From DASXSB01 sp036506275 (GTDB lineage Bacteria; Methylomirabilota; Methylomirabilia; Rokubacteriales; CSP1-6), in assembly GCA_036506275.1 (NCBI GenBank), contig DASXSB010000067.1, forward strand, positions 1 to 19,385: a stretch of 19,385 bases of DNA. The letters are read 5' to 3'. A model generated the notes under the pieces. That model saw only the letters and a list, made by a program, of their open reading frames with translations, was not told the DNA's origin and ran no database searches. The position numbers and the translations under genes were made by a program. Positions 1 to 7,726 of the stretch are shown one piece after another; position 1 is the first letter of the stretch; every line of letters begins with the position of its first letter.

Positions 1-438
1 GGGCGTGTCCCGCCGAGCGTGCAGACCGAGCAGCCGCACCACTTCGTCGGTCTCCCCCGCCACCTCGGCGCGGCCGTCCAGCCGGGACCACGCGTCCAGG
101 CGCAGGCGCCGGCGTGACACCACTGCGCTCCGCACGTTCTCGTAGACGGTCAGGCGGGGGAACGTGTTGATGATCTGGAAGGAGCGGCCGACGCCGAGGC
201 GCGCGATGCGATGCGGTGGCGCCCCCGTGATGTCCCGGCCCCGGTACACGACCCGGCCGCGAGTGGGCGCGTAGCGACCGGTGACGATGTTGAAGAGCGT
301 GGACTTTCCCGCCCCGTTGGGGCCGATGATGGCGTGGCGCTCGCCCTCCCGCACGTCGAGGTCGATTCCCGAGAGCACGCTCAGTCCGGAGAAGTTGTGA
401 TGAATGTCCCGCAGCTCGAGGATCGACGACGGCGTCAT
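1..438 (-). CDS. livG: Liv-type ABC transporter ATP-binding protein LivG, 3' end cut by window edge
   Basis: Only the first 146 codons are present; the gene continues past base 1. The ATPase would sit on the cytoplasmic face and power the LivH/LivM permease encoded just upstream. The Walker A motif GPNGAGKS is at residues 39-46, and the LivG-like stretch GVGRSFQ followed by FPRLTVYENV lies near residues 85-105. The Walker B and ABC signature regions are outside the window. The ATG at 438-436 overlaps the TGA of livM (437-435) as ATGA, so translation is probably coupled. This is the second livG in the window; the first (6225-6989) belongs to the other permease set. Family call is secure; the transported substrate cannot be read from the sequence. 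Confidence 0.92.
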   Translation of the reverse strand, partial: MTPSSILELRDIHHNFSGLSVLSGIDLDVREGERHAIIGPNGAGKSTLFNIVTGRYAPTRGRVVYRGRDITGAPPHRIARLGVGRSFQIINTFPRLTVYENVRSAVVSRRRLRLDAWSRLDGRAEVAGETDEVVRLLGLHARRDTP

Positions 439-1415
439 GCCGCCTCCCCCGCGGCCGGCTGCGGGAGCGGGGTACGGCGCCGGATGCGGAGCCGGGCGCC
501 GAGCCCGATGAGCCCGGTGTGGGCGAAGAGCACCATGAGGACGAAGAGGAGGCCGATGAAGAACGGCCAGTTCTCGGTGGTCTTCGAGAGCCAGTCCTGG
601 AGCACGATGTACACGGTCGCGCCCAGGAAGGGACCGAGGAAGGCGCCGGTGCCGCCGAGAACCGCCATGAAGACCACCTCGGTGCCGAGGGGCAGATCGA
701 GGGAGGTGGGTGTGATGAGGCGCTGGAAGCCCGCGAAGAGGCCGCCGGCGACGGCCGCGAGCGCGGTGGCGAGCGTGAACACGACGAGCTTGGTGGCGAA
801 GACGTTGTAGCCGAGGAAGGCCGCGCGCTCGTCGTTTTCCCGCATGAGGACGACCGCGTTGCCGAGGGGCGTGCGCGTGAAGTGCCAGGCCGCGCCGAGA
901 CAGAGGAGGACGACCGTCAGCTCCACCCAGAAGAAGTGCGACGCACGCCCCATCTGGAGCGTCCCCAGGGCGGGGATGGTGATATCGGGCACGGTGACGC
1001 GGAGGCCATCGTCGCCACGCGTCACATCGCGCCACTTGAGGGCGATCGCGTAGAGGAACTGGCTGAAGGCGAGGGTGAGGAGCGCGAAGTACGTCCCGCG
1101 CAAGCGCACGCAGAACAGCCCGATGATGAAGCCGGCGAGCGCCCCCGCCACCGCCCCCAGGGCCAGAGCCGCGAGAAAAGGCAGCCCGGTGACGTGCTTC
1201 AGGGCAAGACCGACGACGTAGCCGCCCACCCCGAAGGTGGCGGCGTGTCCGAAGCTGAGAAGCCCGGCGTAGCCGAAGAGCAGGTTGAACGACACCGCGA
1301 AGAGCCCGAAGTAGAGGACCTCGATCGCCATCCGAAGACGGAGGGTGTCGAGGCCGAACGGCAAGAGGTAGAGGACGACGACGGTGACGGCGAAGACGAT
1401 GCGCCCCGCCCTCAT
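435..1415 (-). CDS. livM: Liv-type ABC transporter permease LivM
   Basis: The product is a 326-residue inner-membrane permease of the branched-chain amino acid (HAAT) importer family. It is almost entirely hydrophobic with about ten predicted membrane segments, starting at residues 6-25. Family landmarks are the N-terminal LLFGYAGLLSFGHA segment (about 45-58), the middle LRGTYFALLTLAFSQ segment (about 105-119) and the C-terminal AVLGGTGAFLGPFLGA segment (about 252-267). Length is normal for LivM. It overlaps livH by 4 bases upstream (ATGA) and livG by 4 bases downstream, so the three are one operon. HAAT systems also carry amides, urea, aromatic acids and short dicarboxylates, so leucine or valine should not be assumed. 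Confidence 0.93.
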   Translation of the reverse strand: MRAGRIVFAVTVVVLYLLPFGLDTLRLRMAIEVLYFGLFAVSFNLLFGYAGLLSFGHAATFGVGGYVVGLALKHVTGLPFLAALALGAVAGALAGFIIGLFCVRLRGTYFALLTLAFSQFLYAIALKWRDVTRGDDGLRVTVPDITIPALGTLQMGRASHFFWVELTVVLLCLGAAWHFTRTPLGNAVVLMRENDERAAFLGYNVFATKLVVFTLATALAAVAGGLFAGFQRLITPTSLDLPLGTEVVFMAVLGGTGAFLGPFLGATVYIVLQDWLSKTTENWPFFIGLLFVLMVLFAHTGLIGLGARLRIRRRTPLPQPAAGEAA

Positions 1416-2281
1416 CCCTTTTCTCCGAAAAGGCCCTGGGGGCGGGCGATGAGGACGCCCGCCATGAGCAGGAACTGGAACACGAGCGCGAACTGCGGGA
1501 ACCAGAGGATCCCGAACGACTGAAGCTCCCCGATCATCAGCGAGGCGAGGAGCGCGCCCAGAAGGGAGCCGAAGCCGCCGATGACGATGACCACGAAGGC
1601 ATCGGTGAGGATGGCGGCGCCCATGGAGGGATCGGCCTGCAGGAAGGGCACCGCGATGACGCCGGCGACGGCGGCGAGCGCGGAGCCGACGCTGAACACC
1701 GCCAGCGACACCATCGGCGTGTTGATCCCGAGCGCGCTCACCATCTCCGCGTCGGAGACCGCGGACCGGATGATGATACCGACCCGGGTGCGGAGGAGCA
1801 CGACCGTCATCGCGAGACAGATCACCCCCGACACCGCGAGGATGAACAGGCGGTAGACGGGATACTGGCTCCCCATGAACGGCACCGAGCCGCTCAGCGC
1901 CGCCGGCACCGGGACCTGGAGCGTGTAGCTCCCCCAGATCCAGCGCACGGCCTCCGCCATCATGAAGAAGAGCCCGAAGGTGAGGAGCAGCTCGTAGGCG
2001 TGACCGAAGGCGTGTGTGCGGCGGAGCAGCCAGCGTTCCACGGCGGCCCCGAGGAGCCCGACGGCGACGGGCGCCACCAGCAGGGAGAGCCAGAAATTGC
2101 CGGTGGCATGAACGGTCGTATAGGCGAGGTAGGCGCCCAGCATGTAGAAGGCGGCGTGGGCGATGTTGAGGATTCCCATCATGCCGAAGACGAGCGTGAG
2201 GCCGGACGAGACGAGGAAGAGCAGCATGGCGTAGACGATGCCGTGCAGCCCCTGCGTGGCGTACACGCTCAGCGGGAACAT
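1412..2281 (-). CDS. livH: Liv-type ABC transporter permease LivH
   Basis: The product is a 289-residue integral membrane permease that pairs with LivM. It carries the LivH hallmark near the N-terminus, with LTLVFGMMGILNIAHAAFYM at about residues 28-47, and the C-terminal IGGFGSLLGALLA motif. I chose the ATG at 2281-2279 (product begins MFPLSVYATQ) because a GGAGGG lies at 2295-2300. The open frame extends upstream to 2407, but that extension is low-complexity, not membrane-like, and overlaps the end of the binding-protein gene and an 11-bp hairpin. It is 76 bases downstream of the binding-protein gene and overlaps livM by 4 bases. Confidence 0.93.
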   Translation of the reverse strand: MFPLSVYATQGLHGIVYAMLLFLVSSGLTLVFGMMGILNIAHAAFYMLGAYLAYTTVHATGNFWLSLLVAPVAVGLLGAAVERWLLRRTHAFGHAYELLLTFGLFFMMAEAVRWIWGSYTLQVPVPAALSGSVPFMGSQYPVYRLFILAVSGVICLAMTVVLLRTRVGIIIRSAVSDAEMVSALGINTPMVSLAVFSVGSALAAVAGVIAVPFLQADPSMGAAILTDAFVVIVIGGFGSLLGALLASLMIGELQSFGILWFPQFALVFQFLLMAGVLIARPQGLFGEKG

Positions 2282-2316
2282 TGGGCGAGTGCTTCCCTCC
2301 GTGGGCGCGGAGAGGG

Positions 2317-2344
2317 CGGCGAGCGGCGCGACGGCCGCTCGCCG
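2317..2344 (-). terminator. GC-rich hairpin between binding-protein gene and livH (attenuator or mRNA stabiliser)
   Basis: Bases 2317-2327 (CGGCGAGCGGC) are perfectly complementary to 2334-2344 with a 6-base loop. The hairpin starts 14 bases after the binding-protein stop codon and no T-run follows it. In ABC importer operons such an element often partially terminates transcription or blocks 3' exonuclease, so the binding protein is made in excess of the permease. That role is inference here. Confidence 0.6.
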
Positions 2345-2357
2345 TCGGACGGGGACG

Positions 2358-3566
2358 CTACTTCTTGCCGGCGTCGAAGATTTCGCCGAAGAGCACCCAG
2401 CGCTCACCGTCGAACTTCGCGAGCTGCTCCTGCTCGATCGGATAGAAGTCGGTCGCGCTCGTGTTTATCTTGATGCCGGGCAGCAGCATCGGGAGCGACA
2501 GGTCCTTGATGCTGGCCGCCTGCTTCATGACGTTCTCGCGGCTGAGGTCGTTGCCGCACTGCTTCAGCACGTGCACGAGCGTCTGGGCGACCGTGTAGCC
2601 GTAGACGTTGAAGGCGTCCTCGGTGTTGCCTTCCGGGTAGTACTTCTTCATGAACGCGAGCCAGTCCTTGTAGGCCTGATCGTTCTTCCACTGCGGGTCC
2701 GTCGGGTCCTTCAGGTACTGCGTGGTGATGATGTCCTTGGAGGCGTCCACCCCGGCCGGCTTCAGGACCTGGCCCACGGAGGCGGAGACGTTGTTCAGGA
2801 TGTGGAGCGGCTTCCAGCCGATGTCGTGCACCTTCTTGATGGCCTGCACGGCGAACTTCGGGATGGTGACGTTGAAGAAGACGTCGGCGCCGCTGTTCTT
2901 CAGATTCACGATCTGGGAATCGATGGTAGGGTCGGTCACCTCGTACGACTGCTCCATGACGATGACTTTCTTGGCGGCGTCGCCCAGCCCGTCCTTGAAG
3001 CCCTTCAGGTAGTCCTTCCCGTAGTCATCGTTCTGGTAGAGGATGCCGACCTTCGCGTTGGGCAGGTTCTTCAGAATGTACGCCGCGTAGATCTTGCCCT
3101 CCGCCTGGTACGTGGGCTGCCAGCCCATCGTCCACGGGAAGTTCTTGGGATCGCCCCACTTGGTGGCGCCGGTGGCGAGGAAGAGGTGCGGCACCTTCTG
3201 CTGGTTCATGTACTTGTGGATGGCGCTATTGGTGGGCGTGCCCAGGGGCTGGAACACGGCCAGCACCTGATCCTGCTCGACGAGGCGCCGCACCATCTCC
3301 ACCGCCTTGGGCGGGCTGTAGCCATCGTCGAGCGTGACGAAGTTGATCTTGCGGCCGTTGATCCCGCCTTCCTCGTTGACCTTCTTGAAGTAGGCGGCCT
3401 CCGCCTTGCCGATGGTGCCGTACGCCGACGCCGGACCACTGTACGGGTTCGTGTTGCCGATCTTGATCTCGGTGGCGGTGACGCCGGGCGTCTGCGCGGA
3501 CGCCGGGATCCCCAGCGCGAGCGCGACGACGGCGAGCAGAGCGAGTGTCAACGGTGTCCTGGACAT
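2358..3566 (-). CDS. Periplasmic substrate-binding protein of Liv-type ABC transporter (Peripla_BP_6 family)
   Basis: The product is a 402-residue exported binding protein that would capture the solute and deliver it to LivH/LivM. The N-terminus has a basic residue, a hydrophobic core (about 5-18) and an ASA-Q signal-peptidase I type cleavage site near residue 24; there is no lipobox cysteine. The mature start TEIKIGNTNPYSGPASAYG and the segment EEGGINGRKI are typical of the family. I chose the ATG at 3566-3564 because GGGAGGATC lies just upstream; an in-frame ATG at 3617 would bury the signal peptide behind 17 residues. It sits between two permease sets: livM ends 73 bases upstream and livH starts 76 bases downstream. 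Ligand unknown. Confidence 0.93.
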   Translation of the reverse strand: MSRTPLTLALLAVVALALGIPASAQTPGVTATEIKIGNTNPYSGPASAYGTIGKAEAAYFKKVNEEGGINGRKINFVTLDDGYSPPKAVEMVRRLVEQDQVLAVFQPLGTPTNSAIHKYMNQQKVPHLFLATGATKWGDPKNFPWTMGWQPTYQAEGKIYAAYILKNLPNAKVGILYQNDDYGKDYLKGFKDGLGDAAKKVIVMEQSYEVTDPTIDSQIVNLKNSGADVFFNVTIPKFAVQAIKKVHDIGWKPLHILNNVSASVGQVLKPAGVDASKDIITTQYLKDPTDPQWKNDQAYKDWLAFMKKYYPEGNTEDAFNVYGYTVAQTLVHVLKQCGNDLSRENVMKQAASIKDLSLPMLLPGIKINTSATDFYPIEQEQLAKFDGERWVLFGEIFDAGKK

Positions 3567-3639
3567 GCGCGTGATCCTCCCGTGTCGGGTTGAAAACCTA
3601 TGGCCGGTGTTACGCACAGTATCCTACCTCAGGGAACGG

Positions 3640-4629
3640 TCAGGCGCCGGTAGGGGTTCCGGCGCGGGCGCGCCCGAGACGCGCCCACGCGAGCCGCAGC
3701 GAGCCCGCGATACCGCGCGGCATCACGTACATGAACACGATGAGGAAGATCCCGTAGATGGCCCACGGCGCCGCCTTCGAGATCTCCTGGGCCCAGTTGG
3801 GAACGAACTGGATGAAGAAGGCGCCGAAGAGCGCGCCCGGGATCGACGCCAGCCCGCCGATGACGATCCCGACCAGGAGCGTGATCGAGAGAAACACGTT
3901 GAAGGTGTCGGGCGCCACGTAGGCGACGGCGCCCGCGCTGAGGGCGCCCGCAATGCCGGTGTAGGCGGCGCTCACCCCGAACGTCAGCGACTTGTAGAGC
4001 GCGCTGTTCACACCCATCGCCTGCGCCGCGATGGCGTTGTCGCGGATGGCGACGATCGCTCGTCCCGTGCGCCCCGCGAGCAGATTGGACGCGAGCACGA
4101 AGAGGACGACGAGGACGGCGAGGGTCAGGAAGTAGAGCCATTGATCGGGCGTCAGGTGCACGCGGGCATCCGCCGCTCGCAGGAACACCGGCGGATCGGG
4201 CTTGCTCAAGACGATGCCCTGGGAGCCGCCCGTCCAGTGCTCGAAATATTTCAGGATTTGCGGAATGGCGAGGGCGAGCGCGAACGTCGCCAGCGCCAGG
4301 TAGAGGCCTTCGAGGCGGAGAGCGGGAATGCCGAAAAGGAATCCCACCACCAGACAGAGCACGCCCGCCACCGGCAGGGTGAGGACGAAGGGAACGTTCC
4401 AGTGATCGATCATGATGGCGCTCGTGTAGGCGCCCACCGCGTAGAAGGCGCCGTGGCCGAGCGAGATCTGCCCGTTGAAGCCGGTGAGGATGTTGAGGCC
4501 GAGGAGCGCGATGGCGTAGATGAAGACCTGCGTGAACTGGAAGAGGCGGAAGCCGGTCATCACGAACGGCAACATGGCCGCCACCACGAGCAGCGCGAGC
4601 GCCACCGGCAACGTCGGAAAGCGTCTCAT
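3640..4629 (-). CDS. livM: Liv-type ABC transporter permease LivM (second set)
   Basis: The product is a 329-residue membrane permease. Landmarks are the N-terminal hydrophobic stretch at 6-25, LNILTGFNGQISLGHGAFYA around residues 46-65, LEGLYLALATFALALA near 103-118, the cytoplasmic loop GRAIVAIRDNAIAAQAMGV before the ABC-contact region, and the C-terminal GGLASIPGALFGA motif. The ATG at 4629-4627 overlaps the livH TGA (4628-4626). A much longer open frame continues upstream to 5358, but it is an out-of-frame read through livH and carries Arg/His-rich nonsense. It differs clearly in sequence from the other LivM in the window, so the two sets are not a recent duplication. Confidence 0.93.
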   Translation of the reverse strand: MRRFPTLPVALALLVVAAMLPFVMTGFRLFQFTQVFIYAIALLGLNILTGFNGQISLGHGAFYAVGAYTSAIMIDHWNVPFVLTLPVAGVLCLVVGFLFGIPALRLEGLYLALATFALALAIPQILKYFEHWTGGSQGIVLSKPDPPVFLRAADARVHLTPDQWLYFLTLAVLVVLFVLASNLLAGRTGRAIVAIRDNAIAAQAMGVNSALYKSLTFGVSAAYTGIAGALSAGAVAYVAPDTFNVFLSITLLVGIVIGGLASIPGALFGAFFIQFVPNWAQEISKAAPWAIYGIFLIVFMYVMPRGIAGSLRLAWARLGRARAGTPTGA

Positions 4630-5507
4630 ACGCGGTGCACGGCCGCACGACCGAAGAGCCCGCTCGGCTTCACGACGAGCACGATGAGGATGAGCGCGAG
4701 CGCCACCGTCAGCTTGAGCTCGGTGCCGATGAAGGGAACGTACGTGCCCACGAGGTTCTCGAAGACGCCCACGATGAGGCCGCCGAGCACGGCGCCCCCC
4801 GGGCTCGTGAAGCCGCCGAGGGTGGCAGAGGCGAAGGCGTAGATCAGGATGCCCGCCATCATGTTGGGATCGAGGAAGACCTTGGGCGCCACCATCATCC
4901 CCGCCACCGCGCCCACCATCGCCGCCAGCCCCCACCCGAGGGCGAGCATCCACCCCACCCGGATGCCGCAGAGCCGGCTCGAGCTCGGGTTCTGGGCGGC
5001 CGCGCGCATGGCGAGCCCGAGGGTGGTGAAGCGGAAGAACACGTAGAGGAAGGCGAGCACGACCAGCGTCACCCCGATGGCGCCGATGTCGTGGGCCCCG
5101 AACACCACGGTGCCGATCCTGACGGGACGCTCCGAGAACGGGCTCGGGAACGGCTTCTGGATGTACGAGTAGATCCAGCCCGCCACGCTGTTCAGGATGA
5201 CGAGGAGGCCGATGCAGACGATGACGATGGTGAGGATGGGCGCGTTCTCCACGGGCCGGATGATCACGCGCTCGATGACGAGACCGCCCACGAAGGCGAT
5301 GACGAGGGTGGCGAAGAACGTGAGCCAGTAGGGGAGCCCCGCGTTGATCATCGTCCACGCCAGATAGGTGCTGAACATCGCCATCTCGCCTTGCGCGTAG
5401 TTCACGACGTCGGTGGCCTGGTAGATCATCACGAGGGCGAGGGCGAGGCTGCCGTAGATGCCGCCCGTGGCCAGCCCCGACACCACCTGCTGGAAGAAGA
5501 TCTCCAC
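4626..5507 (-). CDS. livH: Liv-type ABC transporter permease LivH (second set)
   Basis: The product is a 293-residue membrane permease. The N-terminal GLATGGIYGSLALALVMIYQ segment (about 10-29), followed by VVNYAQGEMAMFSTYLAW, is the LivH signature. The C-terminal GGFTSPGGAVLGGLIVG motif is also present. Translation starts at GTG 5507-5505, preceded by GAGGGAG about five bases away, and 7 bases after the livF stop codon. It overlaps livM by 4 bases. Length is normal. The set order G-F-H-M, with both ATPases ahead of the permeases, differs from the H-M-G order of the other set. Confidence 0.93.
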   Translation of the reverse strand: MEIFFQQVVSGLATGGIYGSLALALVMIYQATDVVNYAQGEMAMFSTYLAWTMINAGLPYWLTFFATLVIAFVGGLVIERVIIRPVENAPILTIVIVCIGLLVILNSVAGWIYSYIQKPFPSPFSERPVRIGTVVFGAHDIGAIGVTLVVLAFLYVFFRFTTLGLAMRAAAQNPSSSRLCGIRVGWMLALGWGLAAMVGAVAGMMVAPKVFLDPNMMAGILIYAFASATLGGFTSPGGAVLGGLIVGVFENLVGTYVPFIGTELKLTVALALILIVLVVKPSGLFGRAAVHRV

Positions 5508-5514
5508 GGCTCCC

Positions 5515-6225
5515 TCAATAACCGAGATACGCGCGGCGGATGGCGTCGTCTTTCTGCAGCTCCGCCGCCGGCGCCGACCGCACCACCTGGCCCGTCTCCA
5601 TGAGATAGGCCTGGTCGGCGAGGTTCAGGGCCAGGAGCGCGTTCTGCTCCACGAGCAGCACGCTGACCCCCTCTTCCTTGTTGATCGTGCGCACGATGCG
5701 AAAGATCTCGCGCACCACCATGGGCGCGAGCCCGAGCGAGGGCTCGTCGAGGAGCAGGAGACGCGGGCGGAGCATGAGCCCGCGCGCCACCGCCAGCATC
5801 TGCTGCTCGCCGCCGGAGAGCGTCCCCGCGAGCTGGCGACGGCGCTCGCTCAGCACGGGAAAGTAGCGGTAGACGCGCGCGAAGTCGTCCGCGAGCCGCA
5901 CGCGCTCGCGGCGCGCGTAGGCGCCGAGACGCAGGTTCTCCTCCACCGTCAGGTTCACGAACGTGCCCCGGCCCTCGGGGACGTGAGCGATGCCGAGCCG
6001 CACCAGCGTCTCCGTAGCGGCGCCGTCGATGCGGCGCCCGTCGAAGGTGATGGCACCGCTCGTCTTCACCATCCCGCACACGGCGCGGAGGGTGGTCGTC
6101 TTCCCCGCTCCGTTCGCGCCGAGGATGGTCGTGATGCCGCCCTCCTCCACCACGAAGTGGAGGCCGTGGAGGACCTTGATCCATCCGTACTGCGCCTCCA
6201 GCCCGTCGACCGTGAGGAGCGCCAT
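5515..6225 (-). CDS. livF: Liv-type ABC transporter ATP-binding protein LivF
   Basis: The product is a 236-residue cytoplasmic ABC ATPase. Walker A is GANGAGKT (36-43), the Q-loop region contains the LivF-type VPEGRG (82-87), the ABC signature is LSGGEQQ (136-142), Walker B is LLLLDE (156-161), and the switch position reads VEQN (192-195). Gln in place of the usual switch His is characteristic of LivF. The ATG (6225-6223) shares one base with the upstream livG stop (TGATG), so translation is likely coupled. Length is standard. It would form a heterodimer with LivG (6225-6989). Confidence 0.94.
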   Translation of the reverse strand: MALLTVDGLEAQYGWIKVLHGLHFVVEEGGITTILGANGAGKTTTLRAVCGMVKTSGAITFDGRRIDGAATETLVRLGIAHVPEGRGTFVNLTVEENLRLGAYARRERVRLADDFARVYRYFPVLSERRRQLAGTLSGGEQQMLAVARGLMLRPRLLLLDEPSLGLAPMVVREIFRIVRTINKEEGVSVLLVEQNALLALNLADQAYLMETGQVVRSAPAAELQKDDAIRRAYLGY

Positions 6226-6989
6226 CAGCGCTCCGTCCCCAGATAAGCGCGGATGACCTCGGGATCGCGCTGGACGTCGAGCGGGGAGCCGTCCGCGATC
6301 TTGCGGCCGAAGTCGAGCACGACGACCTTGTCGGACACCTGCATCACGAGCCCCATGTGGTGCTCGACGAGGAGCACGGTCACGCCGCGGGCGTCGCGGA
6401 TCGACCTCAAGATCTTGGCGAGCGCGGCCACCTCCTCGTGGTTGAGCCCGCCCGCCGGCTCATCCACGAGGAGCAGGCGGGGCGCGCCCGCGAGCGCGCG
6501 TGCCAGCTCCACGCGCTTCAACGTCCCGAAGGGAAGGCCGGCGGCGGGATGGTTCGCGACCCGATCGAGATCGAGGAACGCGAGGAGCTCGTGGGCGGCG
6601 GCGCGGATGTCGCGCTCCTCCCGCGCCACCCACCGCAGGCGGAGCGCGTTGCTGAAGAAGTCGCTGCGCGTCCGGCTGTGCACGCCCACCATCACGTTCT
6701 GCATCACGGTCATGTTCGGGAAGAGGGCGAGATTCTGGAAGGTGCGGCCCACGCCCAGCTCCGCGATGCGGTGAGCGGGCACCGCCAGCAAGGACCGCCC
6801 CTGGAACAGGATCTCACCCGCGTTCGGCGTGTAGAGCCGGCTCAAGCAGTTGAAGAGCGTCGTCTTGCCGGCACCGTTGGGCCCGATGAGCCCCACGATC
6901 TGTCCGTCGTCGACGTCGAAGGACACGGAGTCGAGGGCGACGATGCCCCCGAAGCGGACGGTGACGCCGCGGGCGGTGAGGATCGGCAT
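6225..6989 (-). CDS. livG: Liv-type ABC transporter ATP-binding protein LivG
   Basis: The product is a 254-residue cytoplasmic ABC ATPase. Walker A is GPNGAGKT (36-43), GVGRTFQNLALFP lies at 79-91, Walker B is LLLVDE (172-177), and the switch His follows in VEHHMGLVM (about 208-216). The signature is PFGTLKR (153-159) in place of LSGGQ; this form is common in one branch of LivG proteins. The ATG at 6989-6987 overlaps the preceding stop as TGATG. A longer upstream frame to 7649 is an out-of-frame read of the preceding gene and was not used. It opens the transporter part of the operon, after the two metabolic genes. Confidence 0.94.
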   Translation of the reverse strand: MPILTARGVTVRFGGIVALDSVSFDVDDGQIVGLIGPNGAGKTTLFNCLSRLYTPNAGEILFQGRSLLAVPAHRIAELGVGRTFQNLALFPNMTVMQNVMVGVHSRTRSDFFSNALRLRWVAREERDIRAAAHELLAFLDLDRVANHPAAGLPFGTLKRVELARALAGAPRLLLVDEPAGGLNHEEVAALAKILRSIRDARGVTVLLVEHHMGLVMQVSDKVVVLDFGRKIADGSPLDVQRDPEVIRAYLGTER

Positions 6990-7726
6990 CAGCGGATCCG
7001 TCGCGTGCCGCGCACGACCGGGATCTCGGGATCCATCACGAAGCGGATGCGAGGCAGATCCGTGTCGCAGGTGGTGATGGTGGCCGCGATGGGCGTGGTG
7101 ACGCCGAGCCCACCCGCGTTCCAGCGCGAGGCGGCGAGCCGCTCCAGGCGCGGGCGGCCGCGTTCCGCCTTGTGGATCGTGTAGTGAGGATCGACCTGGA
7201 TCAGCTGGGGGCGGCCTTCTGTCGAAGCGAGCGTCACCGTGTGGATGTACTGGACGTCCGCGCCCGAGATGGGCTCCGGATTCAGGAGGGCGGCGTCCAG
7301 CACGGCCTCGCCTCCGAGCGTCACGCGCGCAACGATCCGATCGTGATAACGCCGGAGCGTCACCTCCCCCCCCTGCACCGGAAAGCCCCAGCGCTCGCGC
7401 AGTGCGCTCGCCGCCGCCTCCGTGCTGGCGACGGCGCCGAGCACGTAGCCGCGCGGATGGGCGCCCGCGCGTCCCATGAGGCGGAGCTGGGCGAGCGCGA
7501 ATGCCCCCACCGGCGTGTCCGGATACCGCGTCACCAGGAGCGTGGCGTAAGGCGGAATGGCGGGATGCATCGCCTTCGGCAGGAGCACCTGCGTGTCGTC
7601 GTTGACTTCCCACGCGAGCTGGAGGATTTCGGCCTGCGGCAACGTCCACGCCTCCGTGTCGAGGTCCGGCACCACGGGGAGTCGTGCCGCGACTTCTCCC
7701 AGCTCGAGGGCGCCGAAGAGCGGCAT
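6989..7726 (-). CDS. Acetoacetate decarboxylase-like protein lacking the usual catalytic lysine
   Basis: The 245-residue product resembles the acetoacetate decarboxylase (ADC) beta-barrel family. The N-terminal half has LLPKAMHPAIPPYATLLVTRYP (about 48-69) and PVGAFALAQL, matching the family pattern of a Pro-rich strand followed by a VGP(Y/F) segment. The middle has YVLGAVASTEAAASALRERW (about 94-113). In true decarboxylases a PK or PKK motif follows this segment and supplies the Schiff-base lysine; here it reads GFPVQGG (114-120), so Val/Gln occupy that place. The protein may be a hydratase, aldolase-like enzyme or binding protein. The ATG (7726-7724) overlaps the LLM stop and its own stop overlaps livG, so it is embedded in the transporter operon. 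Family call is moderately sure; function unknown. Confidence 0.7.
   Translation of the reverse strand: MPLFGALELGEVAARLPVVPDLDTEAWTLPQAEILQLAWEVNDDTQVLLPKAMHPAIPPYATLLVTRYPDTPVGAFALAQLRLMGRAGAHPRGYVLGAVASTEAAASALRERWGFPVQGGEVTLRRYHDRIVARVTLGGEAVLDAALLNPEPISGADVQYIHTVTLASTEGRPQLIQVDPHYTIHKAERGRPRLERLAASRWNAGGLGVTTPIAATITTCDTDLPRIRFVMDPEIPVVRGTRRIR

Noticed and set aside
2238..3593. 451-codon plus-strand open frame opposite the binding protein
   Set aside because: Antisense shadow of a well-supported binding protein; Val/Leu/Asp-rich with no recognisable domain, as GC-rich antisense frames usually are.
3567..3639. Possible separate promoter before the binding-protein gene (TAGGAT or GATACT on the minus strand)
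   Set aside because: No -35 at a proper distance; the spacing is too short to CTGACC, so I could not support it.
3406..4842. 478-codon plus-strand open frame opposite livM
   Set aside because: Charged low-complexity translation with no domain, opposite a clear LivM and the binding-protein 5' end.
3640..5358. 572-residue long version of LivM
   Set aside because: The extra 243 residues are an out-of-frame reading of livH; the ATG at 4629 with the ATGA overlap gives a normal LivM.
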